Shown here piece after piece: positions 17,939-25,809 of a stretch of 62,466 nucleotides of DNA (position 1 is the first letter of the stretch; each line of letters opens with the position of its first letter). The translations under genes and the position numbers were made by a program. The stretch is taken from assembly GCA_023663865.1 (NCBI GenBank), contig JAMPGU010000009.1:1-62466 (forward strand). The letters are read 5' to 3'. The notes below the pieces were generated by a model. It had not been told where the DNA came from. It worked only from the letters and a program-made list of their open reading frames with translations, and ran no database searches. The DNA comes from Clostridium sp. Its GTDB lineage: Bacteria; Bacillota; Clostridia; Oscillospirales; Acutalibacteraceae.

Positions 17939-18068
17939 GGCGTTTTCCGTCTTTTGTTCGGGGGCAGTACCATCGTACAGCTCCCACTCACAAAATACGA
18001 AATTCAGCTCCATTTCTCGAAGTCTCCCAGCATTTAGAAATTTATTCTTATACTTTTTCTACACGCTG

Positions 18069-18097
18069 AAAAACCCGATGAAAACATCGGGTTTTTA
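18069..18097 (-). terminator. Terminator of the GH3 gene
   Basis: AAAACCCGATG and CATCGGGTTTT with a 4-nt loop and five T on each strand, 21 bp beyond the GH3 stop codon. Confidence 0.88.
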
Positions 18098-18117
18098 TCT
18101 GATAAATTATATAACGA

Positions 18118-20616
18118 TTAAATAGAGCTTAACAGCTTAGGAAGTTTTGCTATTGTACCGCCCAGTCTCCAGAATATTGCACTGAAGCCGATGAAGCTTG
18201 ACTCATCATCATTAAGCATCTTGAGCATACCCTCTGCCTGTGCTGGAGAGAATGCACCCATACTCATAGCAATAAAGTTACGAATCGGAATTTGTGTAGC
18301 CATAGCAGCAAGCATCTTACCGTCACCGTTCGCGTCACTGCCCATACCTGACATAATACCCTCAATCAATCTGCACAATCTGCCACCCCACTTGGTATGA
18401 CGTGCATCATTCAAGCAGCAGTACAAATCAATCTTCTTATTTACGTCGATCTCAGGGCTTGGAAGCTCACCGTATACAGCAGCAAAATCATCACGTGTGA
18501 TATTTGCAACATCGTTGTAATAATTAGGAGCTGTAGCTCTGTAATCCGGAATAACAGCATCCACTGTTGACTCAACAACCATTGTAGCTGTCAGCTTAAT
18601 ATCACGGCTTGAAGCACCAACCATAATATCAAATTCACCGGTTTCAACCTGCCAGTCGCCAAGGTCAACATTGTAGAATGCAAATGCTCTCTTGTTAAGA
18701 GTCATTGAAATCTCCTGCTCCTCACCAGCCTTAATGAATACCTTCTTAAAGGCTCTGAGCTCCTTAACAGGACGATAAATGGTTGACTCCTTATCTGCCA
18801 CATAAAGCTCGCAAACCTCAGCACCATCAACATCGCCTGTGTTCTTAACCTTAAATGTAACAGTTACCTCGTCTGTATCCTTGATGTTATCAGCGGAAAG
18901 CTTTATATCACTATATTCAAAGCTTGTATATGATAAACCATATCCGAATGGGAATACAACATCAAGATTTGCAGCGTCATAATATCTGTAGCCAATAAAT
19001 ACGGATTCTCTGTGTTCACTGGTAACAGGCCCGCCCGGATAGTTGCCGAAGGTTGGGTTAACTTCAAATGATGTAGGATAGGTTTCACTTGTTTTACCTG
19101 AAGGGTTAACCACACCGGTAAGTATGTTTGCAACAGCAGCACCGCTTGCCTGACCGCCGAGACCTGAATTCAAAAGTCCCTTAACATTCTTGAGCCAAGG
19201 CATAAGCACAACAGAACCGCCTGCAAGAACAACAACTGTATTGGGGTTAGCAGCAGCTACAGCATCAACAAGTGCATTGTGGTTATCCGGCATATTGATA
19301 GACTCTCTGTCATAGCCCTCGCCCTCAAACTCTTCGGTAAGGCCTACAAATACAACAGCTACATCACAAGCCTTAGCTGCCTCAACAGCCTCATTGGTGA
19401 GCTGCTCGTCTGTCATTCTGGTTTTCTTTTCTTTCTTTGTAGGTGCTGACTTATAATAACCCTGTGCATAAGTCATATCAACACCAAGCTTCTCCAGCTC
19501 ATCATAAGCATTAGAAAGCATAGTCGGATTGATAACAGATGAACCTGCACCCTGGAAACGAGGAGCCTTAGCCATCTCACCGATTACAGCCACCTTCTGA
19601 CCGCTCTTCAGAGGAAGAATATGATCATCATTCTTCAGCAGCACCATAGAGCCCTCAGCAATCTTCTGTGCAATCTTATGGTGTGCATCCTTATCATATG
19701 TGTGTTCCTTTTCAAGCGCAGGCTTTGACTTCATAATAAGGTTAACTACATTGTCAACTCTCTTATCAAGAACAGCCTCGTCAAGATCACCGTTCTTAAC
19801 AGCTTCAATAATTCTCTTTTGATTTAATGTGCCTGATGAAGGCATCTCTAAATCTGTACCTGCCTTCAGGCCCGGAATACGGTCAACAGATGCACCCCAG
19901 TCAGTAACGATTAAGCCTTCAAAGCCCCATTCCTCACGAAGAACCTTTTCCTGAAGCCATTCATTCTGTGAAGCATAAACACCGTTGATACGGTTATAGG
20001 AATTCATTATTGTCCAAGGCTGTGATTCCTTTACAGCAATTTCAAATGCAGGGAAATAAATTTCACGCATGGTTCTCTCGTCAATAACCTCGTTAAGCAC
20101 CATACGGAATGCTTCCTGTGAATTACAAGCAAAATGCTTGAGAGATGTACCAACGCCCTTTGACTGTACACCGTTAATAACAGCAGCAGAGCATTTTCCT
20201 GCAAGAAGCGGATCCTCACTGAAATACTCAAAGTTACGTCCGCAAACAGGTGAACGCTTAATGTTTGTACCCGGTCCGAGAATGGTAGATACCTTTTCCT
20301 TTAAGCACTCCTCAGCCATTGCTTCACCCTCTGCTTTAAGCAATTCCTCGTCCCAGCAGCAGGAAGAGGTTGCTGCAGGAGGGAAACAGGTGGTTGGTAC
20401 TGAGTTGCCAAGACCGATACCGCCCTTACTCTTTTCTCCTTCAGGCTCTACATAATCCTTGCCCTTTTGCTTACGCAGACCATGAGGTCCGTCTGTAATC
20501 ATAATTTTCGGAAGACCAAGCTCCGGTGCTTCCTCTAAATGCCAATAGTCATAACCTGAAACAAAAGCTGCCTTTTGCTCCAATGTCATCTTTTTTACAA
20601 TCTCCGGGTGTTTCAT
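18118..20616 (-). CDS. GH3 beta-glucosidase family glycoside hydrolase
   Basis: 832 aa; GAGAGGAG before the ATG. Residues of about 20-300 form the GH3 N-terminal barrel with GPGTNIKRSPVCGRNFEYFSEDP, KHFACN and the nucleophile Asp in GLIVTDWGA. The C-terminal alpha/beta domain (about 330-560) has VAVIGEMA and VVVLAGGSVVLMPWL. A fibronectin-III-like domain (about 600-670) and a helical tail of about 150 aa follow. No signal peptide, so a cytosolic enzyme splitting imported beta-linked oligosaccharides. Monocistronic with its own promoter. Beta-glucosidase versus beta-xylosidase cannot be told from this. Confidence 0.92.
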   Translation of the reverse strand: MKHPEIVKKMTLEQKAAFVSGYDYWHLEEAPELGLPKIMITDGPHGLRKQKGKDYVEPEGEKSKGGIGLGNSVPTTCFPPAATSSCCWDEELLKAEGEAMAEECLKEKVSTILGPGTNIKRSPVCGRNFEYFSEDPLLAGKCSAAVINGVQSKGVGTSLKHFACNSQEAFRMVLNEVIDERTMREIYFPAFEIAVKESQPWTIMNSYNRINGVYASQNEWLQEKVLREEWGFEGLIVTDWGASVDRIPGLKAGTDLEMPSSGTLNQKRIIEAVKNGDLDEAVLDKRVDNVVNLIMKSKPALEKEHTYDKDAHHKIAQKIAEGSMVLLKNDDHILPLKSGQKVAVIGEMAKAPRFQGAGSSVINPTMLSNAYDELEKLGVDMTYAQGYYKSAPTKKEKKTRMTDEQLTNEAVEAAKACDVAVVFVGLTEEFEGEGYDRESINMPDNHNALVDAVAAANPNTVVVLAGGSVVLMPWLKNVKGLLNSGLGGQASGAAVANILTGVVNPSGKTSETYPTSFEVNPTFGNYPGGPVTSEHRESVFIGYRYYDAANLDVVFPFGYGLSYTSFEYSDIKLSADNIKDTDEVTVTFKVKNTGDVDGAEVCELYVADKESTIYRPVKELRAFKKVFIKAGEEQEISMTLNKRAFAFYNVDLGDWQVETGEFDIMVGASSRDIKLTATMVVESTVDAVIPDYRATAPNYYNDVANITRDDFAAVYGELPSPEIDVNKKIDLYCCLNDARHTKWGGRLCRLIEGIMSGMGSDANGDGKMLAAMATQIPIRNFIAMSMGAFSPAQAEGMLKMLNDDESSFIGFSAIFWRLGGTIAKLPKLLSSI

Positions 20617-20649
20617 AAAAACGCTCCTCTCAAATTTTTACCAATTCTT

Positions 20650-20678
20650 ATTATACAATAAAAGCCCTGCTATAGCAA
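20650..20678 (-). promoter_or_regulatory. Sigma-A promoter of the GH3 gene
   Basis: Minus-strand TTGCTA (20673-20678), 17 bp, TATAAT (20650-20655), 34 bp upstream of the start codon. TTGCTATAGCA is a near-palindrome spanning the -35. Confidence 0.72.
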
Positions 20679-20728
20679 CAACTAATTTTTGAAAAACCGC
20701 CTATTATTCTTAGATTATATCATTTTGC

Positions 20729-21310
20729 TTAGATTGATTTATTCTTGTTAATCACACGATTGCATAAGAAGTGCATCACGAATTCGGCAATATAAATAAC
20801 AAGTGTAACATACCATCCAATTCCCATTGTGCCAATCATCATTCCGAGAATGACAAACACAGCTGTATTGATAATACTGAAAATGATATTTCTGATTAAG
20901 CCGTGCTTCGTGCTTGAAAACAAGGAGGATATAATCACCGCAAGGCTGAGCACAATTACTAACACCATACTTACTAAAGGCATTAAAACATTTTCTATAG
21001 ATGCCTCTCCGTTAATCAAACCCATTATTAGCTTAATCAAGCTTATATCGCCATACATTGGAAGGCACATGGAAGCAAGAGGTGTGAAGAAAAGCACAAG
21101 CCTTAAAATCAGCAGCGGTGATGAAACGGAGCTTGAACGCAATATACCCACAAAATGATTAACGGCATCAACCTCTTTTTTTGCCTTTGCCTCATCCTCT
21201 GCCAAACGCTGCTCCATATTATAATAAAGCAAGTTAACCTTACAGGAGGGGCAGGTTTCTTTCATATAAAACGCACTTATTTTTGAACCGCACTTAGGGC
21301 ATTTACTCAT
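20729..21310 (-). CDS. Zinc-ribbon membrane protein, unknown function
   Basis: 193 aa from the ATG at 21310, chosen because GGAGGTGA precedes it. N-terminal zinc ribbon CPKCGSKISAFYMKETCPSC (two Cys-x2-Cys pairs) on the cytosolic side, a charged helical linker, then about four hydrophobic segments (LVLFFTPLASMCLPM, MVLVIVLSLAVIIS, INTAVFVILGMMIG, YVTLVIYIAEFVMHF). The start overlaps the end of the upstream GPH transporter by 8 bp, so the two are co-translated. No family recognised. Confidence 0.78.
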   Translation of the reverse strand: MSKCPKCGSKISAFYMKETCPSCKVNLLYYNMEQRLAEDEAKAKKEVDAVNHFVGILRSSSVSSPLLILRLVLFFTPLASMCLPMYGDISLIKLIMGLINGEASIENVLMPLVSMVLVIVLSLAVIISSLFSSTKHGLIRNIIFSIINTAVFVILGMMIGTMGIGWYVTLVIYIAEFVMHFLCNRVINKNKSI

Positions 21311-22763
21311 TGATTTCACCTCCGGAAACAGCCTTAGAATTCTCGGCACGTCTGATTTCCATATCCGCTCTTATCTGCTTCAGCTTCTTACCATTCAAAT
21401 CGTAGAAGAAATACGGAACAAGACTTACCAAGCCCAAAATATACGGAATCACGGTAAAGAATGCCCAGATAAGCAAATCTGTATTGTCGCCCTTAACGGC
21501 AATTCTCTCTGTTCCCACACTTTTATAGGTTAAGCCGATTATCGGCAGCAATACTGTACAAATGGAAGCAGAAACAGAGCCTGTAAGCTTGCCTACAAAG
21601 GTTAATACAGAAAAGGATACGCCCTCATTTCGTTCACCTGTTTTCCATTCCATATAGTCAATTGTATCGGCAATCATTTCTGTAGGGATTACCATATTAA
21701 TGGTATTAAAGAAAGAGAAAATAAAGTTTTGAATCAGGAGAAGCGGCACAACAACTTTAAAATCATTATAGTGACGCATTCCAATTAAAAATACAATTAC
21801 GCTGACAACCGCTCTGACAATACCATTGAGAAAAACAATCTGTTTGTTATCTAATTTTTTCTTCAATTTAGGAATAAGAAGATATGTAACAAAGCCGAAT
21901 ATCGTACCCGGAAGCGTAATAACTAGCTTCAGTGAATTAAGATTGATAACCTCTGCATAATAATAGGTTTCAAATGCACCGGCAATACCGCCAAGTGTAC
22001 CTAAAACATTGCCGATAACAATCATAAGAAGGGGCTTATTCTTCAAAAGCACCTTGAAGCCGGCAAGAACGCTGGGGTCCTTAACTGTCTGCACAACACG
22101 TTCCCTGCACTTAATACCTGCAAGTGAAAACAAGCAGATAATAAAACAGGCAGCTATAATAGATATCAGGCAGAAAACCTGAGGCAGTGACATAGATAAA
22201 ACATTCTTTTCACTTCCGTCCATCAGCAATACAAGCAGTGTGGTGGAAAGACCGCCGATAAGACTGCTTATAAAACGTGCAGTAGATATGGCTCTTGTTC
22301 TGTCACCGGGAAGCGGAGAAATCGCACTGCTCATTCCCCAAAAAGGAACATCACCCAGTGTATACAAAAGCTCCCAAATAAAATAGGTTATATACATATA
22401 AGCAATCTTTGGTGTAACGCTTTTTACATCCTGCATTACAATCGGACCTGAAAAAAGCATTACCGTAGCAATAGCCAAAGGAATAGGCACAATAAGCAAA
22501 TATGGTCTCAGCTTTCCATACCTTGTTCTTGTTTTATCAATAATACCGCCCATAAGAGGGTCATTAATTGTATCCCATATACCAAGAAACAAAATCATTC
22601 TTGATACTGCCTTTTGAGGTATTAAAAAAACCTTTGTAAAAAACAAAGAAAAATAGGAATTCAGATTATATCCAAAAACCTGACCTGCATTTGCAAAGCC
22701 GTATGCAAGATTTTCTTTGACACCAACGTATCTTTTTTCAGCTACTTTTTCCTGATTATCCAC
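21303..22763 (-). CDS. GPH-family (MFS) glycoside transporter
   Basis: GTG at 22763 preferred, with GAGGGG eight bases before it; the frame is open 12 codons further to an ATG with no ribosome site. 486 aa, about 12 membrane segments, signature IWDTINDPLMGGIIDKTRTRYGKLRPYLL near residue 60. Ends in a charged cytosolic tail. Couples to the zinc-ribbon membrane gene by overlap. Close to the GH3 gene, so import of beta-glucosides is plausible but not shown. Confidence 0.88.
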   Translation of the reverse strand: MDNQEKVAEKRYVGVKENLAYGFANAGQVFGYNLNSYFSLFFTKVFLIPQKAVSRMILFLGIWDTINDPLMGGIIDKTRTRYGKLRPYLLIVPIPLAIATVMLFSGPIVMQDVKSVTPKIAYMYITYFIWELLYTLGDVPFWGMSSAISPLPGDRTRAISTARFISSLIGGLSTTLLVLLMDGSEKNVLSMSLPQVFCLISIIAACFIICLFSLAGIKCRERVVQTVKDPSVLAGFKVLLKNKPLLMIVIGNVLGTLGGIAGAFETYYYAEVINLNSLKLVITLPGTIFGFVTYLLIPKLKKKLDNKQIVFLNGIVRAVVSVIVFLIGMRHYNDFKVVVPLLLIQNFIFSFFNTINMVIPTEMIADTIDYMEWKTGERNEGVSFSVLTFVGKLTGSVSASICTVLLPIIGLTYKSVGTERIAVKGDNTDLLIWAFFTVIPYILGLVSLVPYFFYDLNGKKLKQIRADMEIRRAENSKAVSGGEINE

Positions 22764-22797
22764 AGCATTCACCCCTCTGTTTATTTGCCACAATACC

Positions 22798-22827
22798 ATA
22801 ATAGTAAAAAAGGGCTGACACTGTCAA
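22798..22827 (-). promoter_or_regulatory. Promoter embedded in the preceding terminator
   Basis: Minus-strand TTGACA (22822-22827), 18 bp, TATTAT (22798-22803). The -35 lies in the stem of the terminator at 22806-22836. Drives the GPH transporter. Confidence 0.65.
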
Positions 22828-22836
22828 CCCTTTTAA
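22806..22836 (-). terminator. Terminator of the aroQ-efp unit
   Basis: AAAAGGG-TTGACA pairs with TGTCA-GCCCTTTT on the minus strand, then six T. It follows the lipoprotein stop at 22852. Confidence 0.8.
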
Positions 22837-22851
22837 ATCATTTTAACGATT

Positions 22852-23340
22852 TTACTTTGCTTCAGTTGTAGCTGTATTCTCGCCCTTTGCGGAATAATCA
22901 GGAACCTTGTTTTCAAGCTCACTGTACTTATTTGTGCTCATATCTCTCATAAGCACTTCCTTTCCGTCAAAGGAAATAAGATACTCGCCCACACCCTTCA
23001 TAGAGAATGTACGCTCGCCATCTTCACTGGTAACATCATTCTGCGTTACGATATTTGCAACAACCTTAATGTATTTATTGCCGTTATATTCAATACCATT
23101 AGATGCAACCATTAAGCTGTAATCCTCTTTTACATCGGCAAGACCAAGCTCCTCCGGTGTATAGGACTGCTCAATATAATTTATTGCATCCTCTGCTTTT
23201 ATTTTTGCACCCTCAGTAGAAATCTGAGTGGAAGCAGGTACGGTTTCCTCACCGGTATCCTTTGAAGAACAACCGGCAAATGCCACGCACAGAATTAAAA
23301 CAGTCAATAAAACTGATATAACCTTTTTTATATCAATCAC
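22852..23340 (-). CDS. Small lipoprotein, unknown function
   Basis: About 162 aa. Signal peptide KKVISVLLTVLILCVAFAGC with a lipobox ending AFAGC, then a Ser/Thr/Glu-rich linker and a compact beta-rich domain (YSLMVASNGIEYNGNKYIKVVANIV; SMKGVGEYLISFDGKEVLMRD). Start uncertain: TTG at 23343 and GTG at 23340 both lie very near AAAGG. Last gene of the aroQ-efp unit, 25 bp after the CD1247-like gene. Probably anchored to the outer face of the membrane. No family recognised. Confidence 0.75.
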   Translation of the reverse strand: MIDIKKVISVLLTVLILCVAFAGCSSKDTGEETVPASTQISTEGAKIKAEDAINYIEQSYTPEELGLADVKEDYSLMVASNGIEYNGNKYIKVVANIVTQNDVTSEDGERTFSMKGVGEYLISFDGKEVLMRDMSTNKYSELENKVPDYSAKGENTATTEAK

Positions 23341-23365
23341 CAACCTTTACAAGCAAACTGCGAAA

Positions 23366-23791
23366 TTAGTCTTCGCAATCTTCACAGTCACATTCCTCTT
23401 CGATTTCAAACTCCAGCATCTCGCCGCAGTTCGGACAAGCGATTTGACCGCCCATTACAGTATCCTCATCAACAGTGATTTCTGCACCGCAGAGTGGACA
23501 CTCAACCTCGTAATCACAGCAGTCACAATCATCGTCGTCACAGTCACAGCAATCACAGTCATCGTAATCCTCGTCCATAAGGTAGTCCTCTACCTCAGCC
23601 AAATCCTCGTCAACTGCATCAATCTGCTCAGCAAGCATTTCCATGCCCTCTGTAACATCATCAATATCTTCAACAATATTTGTTAGTACATCAACGATTG
23701 CCTTAATTGCTTTTGTCTCTTTCTTATTATCATCAAGATCAAGACCCTCAAGCAAACCTTTTAAATATCCAAGGCTTTCAATTGTTTCCAT
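23366..23791 (-). CDS. CD1247-like protein with Asp/Cys-rich linker and zinc ribbon
   Basis: 141 aa. The N-terminus (METIESLGYLKGLLEGLDLD) and a helical acidic domain to about residue 75 resemble the CD1247 N-terminal family of clostridia. Next comes a run of alternating Asp and Cys (about 78-97), then a zinc ribbon CPLCGAEI...CPNCGEML and an acidic Cys-rich tail. Twelve or more cysteines in 65 residues suggest metal binding. Located 34 bp after efp in the same direction, so possibly translation-linked; function unknown. Confidence 0.75.
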   Translation of the reverse strand: METIESLGYLKGLLEGLDLDDNKKETKAIKAIVDVLTNIVEDIDDVTEGMEMLAEQIDAVDEDLAEVEDYLMDEDYDDCDCCDCDDDDCDCCDYEVECPLCGAEITVDEDTVMGGQIACPNCGEMLEFEIEEECDCEDCED

Positions 23792-23825
23792 AATAATACT
23801 CCTTTATTTCTTTATAAAAATATAC

Positions 23826-24383
23826 TTATGCTCTTTCCATATACTCACAGGTTCTTGTGTCAATTCTAATCATGTCGCCCTCGTTAATGAACAATGGCAC
23901 ACGAATTTCAGCACCTGTCTCAACCTTAGCCGGCTTTAATGTATTGGTTGCTGTATTGCCCTTTAAGCCAGGCTCAGTCTCTGTAACCTCAAGAGTAACA
24001 AATGTAGGAGGCTCAACACCGAATACCTTACCCTTATAAGATAAAATACGGCAAACCTCATTTTCCTTAACAAACTTAAAGTTGTCTGAAAGATCTGCTT
24101 CAGAAACAGGAATCATCTCAAATGTTTCGTTATCCATAAAATAATACAAACCGTCATCATTATATGAATAAGCCATTTCCTTTCTCTCAATAAATGCAGT
24201 CGGGAACTTAGCAGATGGGTTATAGCTCTTTTCTGTAACTGCACCTGTAATAACATTCTTTGTCTTTGTTCTAACGAACGCAGCACCCTTACCGGGCTTT
24301 ACATGCTGAAACTCGATAACCTGAAGTACGTTACCATCCTCTTCAAATGTAACGCCATTTCTAAAATCGCCTGCTGATACCAT
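23826..24383 (-). CDS. efp: Elongation factor P
   Basis: 185 aa, full length, three OB-type domains. The loop reading [14 protein letters not shown] near residue 28 carries the Lys (GKG) that contacts the peptidyl-tRNA acceptor end. The C-terminal domain contains [22 protein letters not shown]. Relieves ribosome stalling at proline stretches. Downstream of aroQ, an arrangement common in Firmicutes, here without the usual prolidase gene. Confidence 0.96.
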   Translation of the reverse strand: MVSAGDFRNGVTFEEDGNVLQVIEFQHVKPGKGAAFVRTKTKNVITGAVTEKSYNPSAKFPTAFIERKEMAYSYNDDGLYYFMDNETFEMIPVSEADLSDNFKFVKENEVCRILSYKGKVFGVEPPTFVTLEVTETEPGLKGNTATNTLKPAKVETGAEIRVPLFINEGDMIRIDTRTCEYMERA

Positions 24384-24429
24384 AAATTTATACCTCCAAG
24401 AATTAATCTTTAATATTCTTTTATCTATT

Positions 24430-24867
24430 TTATATTATTTCCATCAATAAATCAATACCCATTTTATAGCTATCCTTGCCATATCCGCAAATTTGCTTTA
24501 CACAAACATCGGTAATAACAGATATTTTCCTAAAATCCTCACGCTCGTGAATGTTTGACATATGCACTTCCACAAAAGGCGTATACTCACTTACCGCTTC
24601 AATTGCGTCACGAATGGCATAGGAATAATGGGTATATGCACCGGCATTGATAACAACACCATCGAATTCATCCTTGCTTTCGTGAATAATATCAATAATG
24701 TCACCCTCGTGATTTGACTGAAAAAATGTTACCTTGGCACCATTGGCTTTACCATAGAGTTTAAGCTCATCATTGATTTGCTTTAAGGTTTCGCCGCCGT
24801 AAACATTCTTTTTTCTTATACCGGTCATATTTAAGTTCGGACCATTTAAAACGAGTATCTTTTTCAT
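24430..24867 (-). CDS. aroQ: Type II 3-dehydroquinate dehydratase
   Basis: 145 aa from the ATG at 24867, with GGTGA five bases upstream; TTG, GTG and ATG codons occur a few positions earlier in frame. Makes 3-dehydroshikimate in the shikimate pathway. Motifs: [12 protein letters not shown] with following Arg and Tyr (NVYG) of the active-site lid, [27 protein letters not shown] and [14 protein letters not shown] with the catalytic His. First gene of the aroQ-efp unit. Confidence 0.94.
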   Translation of the reverse strand: MKKILVLNGPNLNMTGIRKKNVYGGETLKQINDELKLYGKANGAKVTFFQSNHEGDIIDIIHESKDEFDGVVINAGAYTHYSYAIRDAIEAVSEYTPFVEVHMSNIHEREDFRKISVITDVCVKQICGYGKDSYKMGIDLLMEII

Positions 24868-24883
24868 TATCATCACCAATGAT

Positions 24884-24912
24884 ATATTAATCTAAAATGA
24901 CTGCTAAGTCAA
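24884..24912 (-). promoter_or_regulatory. Sigma-A promoter of aroQ-efp
   Basis: Minus-strand TTGACT (24907-24912), 17 bp, TAATAT (24884-24889), adjoining the T-run of the rpsU terminator. Confidence 0.75.
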
Positions 24913-24940
24913 TAAAAAAGTGGAAGCATATAGCTTCCAC
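24912..24940 (-). terminator. Terminator of rpsU
   Basis: GTGGAAGC, 5-nt loop, GCTTCCAC, then six T on the minus strand, 12 bp after the rpsU stop. Confidence 0.9.
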
Positions 24941-24951
24941 CTTGTATAAAC

Positions 24952-25128
24952 TTATTTATACTTTCTTTTACGAGCTGCCTCGCTCTTCTTCTTGCGAGCT
25001 ACAGAAGGCTTTTCGTAATGCTCTCTTTTACGAACTTCTTGGATGATACCATCACGAGAAGTCTGGCGCTTAAATCTTCTAAGTGCGCTGTCAAGAGATT
25101 CATTTTCCTTAACTTTTACCTGGCTCAT
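24952..25128 (-). CDS. rpsU: 30S ribosomal protein S21
   Basis: 58 aa, a short gene easily missed. Reads [19 protein letters not shown] and ends [12 protein letters not shown], the typical basic S21. GGGAGGG precedes the ATG by about six bases. Binds the 30S platform near the anti-Shine-Dalgarno region. Stands alone between its own strong promoter and terminator. Confidence 0.96.
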   Translation of the reverse strand: MSQVKVKENESLDSALRRFKRQTSRDGIIQEVRKREHYEKPSVARKKKSEAARKRKYK

Positions 25129-25191
25129 TCAATTCCCTCCCTTTTACCACATATCGGGGGTATTTGATACTTTTCTCAATATCCGTGAGAG

Positions 25192-25220
25192 ATTATATAC
25201 AAAATGAAGCCAAAAGTCAA
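25192..25220 (-). promoter_or_regulatory. Strong sigma-A promoter of rpsU
   Basis: Minus-strand TTGACT (25215-25220), 17 bp, TATAAT (25192-25197); leader about 57 nt. Confidence 0.85.
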
Positions 25221-25258
25221 GCATTTTGACAATAAATATAAAAAATTGCAGTTATTTT

Positions 25259-25744
25259 TTAATTTTTGCTGCTATTCTTGTGAATATCGTCGTCTTTTTG
25301 CTTTTTAAATATAACCAGCTTACTAAAAATGTAATTCAGTATAACAACAACAATCTGCATAATCAGCTTAGCCAGCATATTGCCGTTTACGCCAAATGAC
25401 AGTATATTCCAATTGATATTTCCCATATGACAAGCATCAATCATCAACCATAAGCCTGCCTCTTCAATAATCAGGCTGAAAACTCTTGCACCGAAAAAGC
25501 TGATAAGCTCTCTGCCAACTACACCGGCTTTCCAGCTCTTCGACTCAAACACCCAAAGCTTATTTGTGATATAAGCAAAAATAACAGCCAAAAGCCAGCT
25601 GAAAATATTTGTGATAAGATACAGCTTTTTGCCAAGAAGCATATCAAAAGCTTTAAAAGAAGCCAAGCTTACAATGGTAGTCAGCACACCAAAAAAGATA
25701 TAGCTGATGGGCTCTTTGTATTTTAAAAATAACTTTTTAATCAT
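25259..25744 (-). CDS. GtrA-family membrane protein
   Basis: 161 aa with four hydrophobic segments (ISYIFFGVLTTIVSLASF, LYLITNIFSWLLAVIFAYITN, SLIIEEAGLWLMI, LIMQIVVVILNYIFSKL), spacing typical of GtrA (PF04138). TNKLWVFES after helix 2 is the family signature. Members help flip polyprenyl-linked sugars for cell-wall glycan decoration. Ribosome site weak (AGAAGAG). Monocistronic. Confidence 0.85.
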   Translation of the reverse strand: MIKKLFLKYKEPISYIFFGVLTTIVSLASFKAFDMLLGKKLYLITNIFSWLLAVIFAYITNKLWVFESKSWKAGVVGRELISFFGARVFSLIIEEAGLWLMIDACHMGNINWNILSFGVNGNMLAKLIMQIVVVILNYIFSKLVIFKKQKDDDIHKNSSKN

Positions 25745-25780
25745 TAACGAAGCTCTTCTCTGAATAATTTATTACTTTAA

Positions 25781-25809
25781 ATTTTAACATCGTAATAAAA
25801 ACTTGTCAA
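25781..25809 (-). promoter_or_regulatory. Sigma-A promoter of gtrA-family gene
   Basis: Minus-strand TTGACA (25804-25809), 17 bp, TAAAAT (25781-25786). Its -35 directly abuts the first base of the remnant element at 25810. Confidence 0.8.

Noticed and set aside
23393..23560. Repetitive gtcacagtc-type DNA as a tandem repeat or CRISPR-like array
   Set aside because: It is coding sequence for the Asp/Cys-rich linker; the repetition follows from GAT/GAC and TGC/TGT codons.
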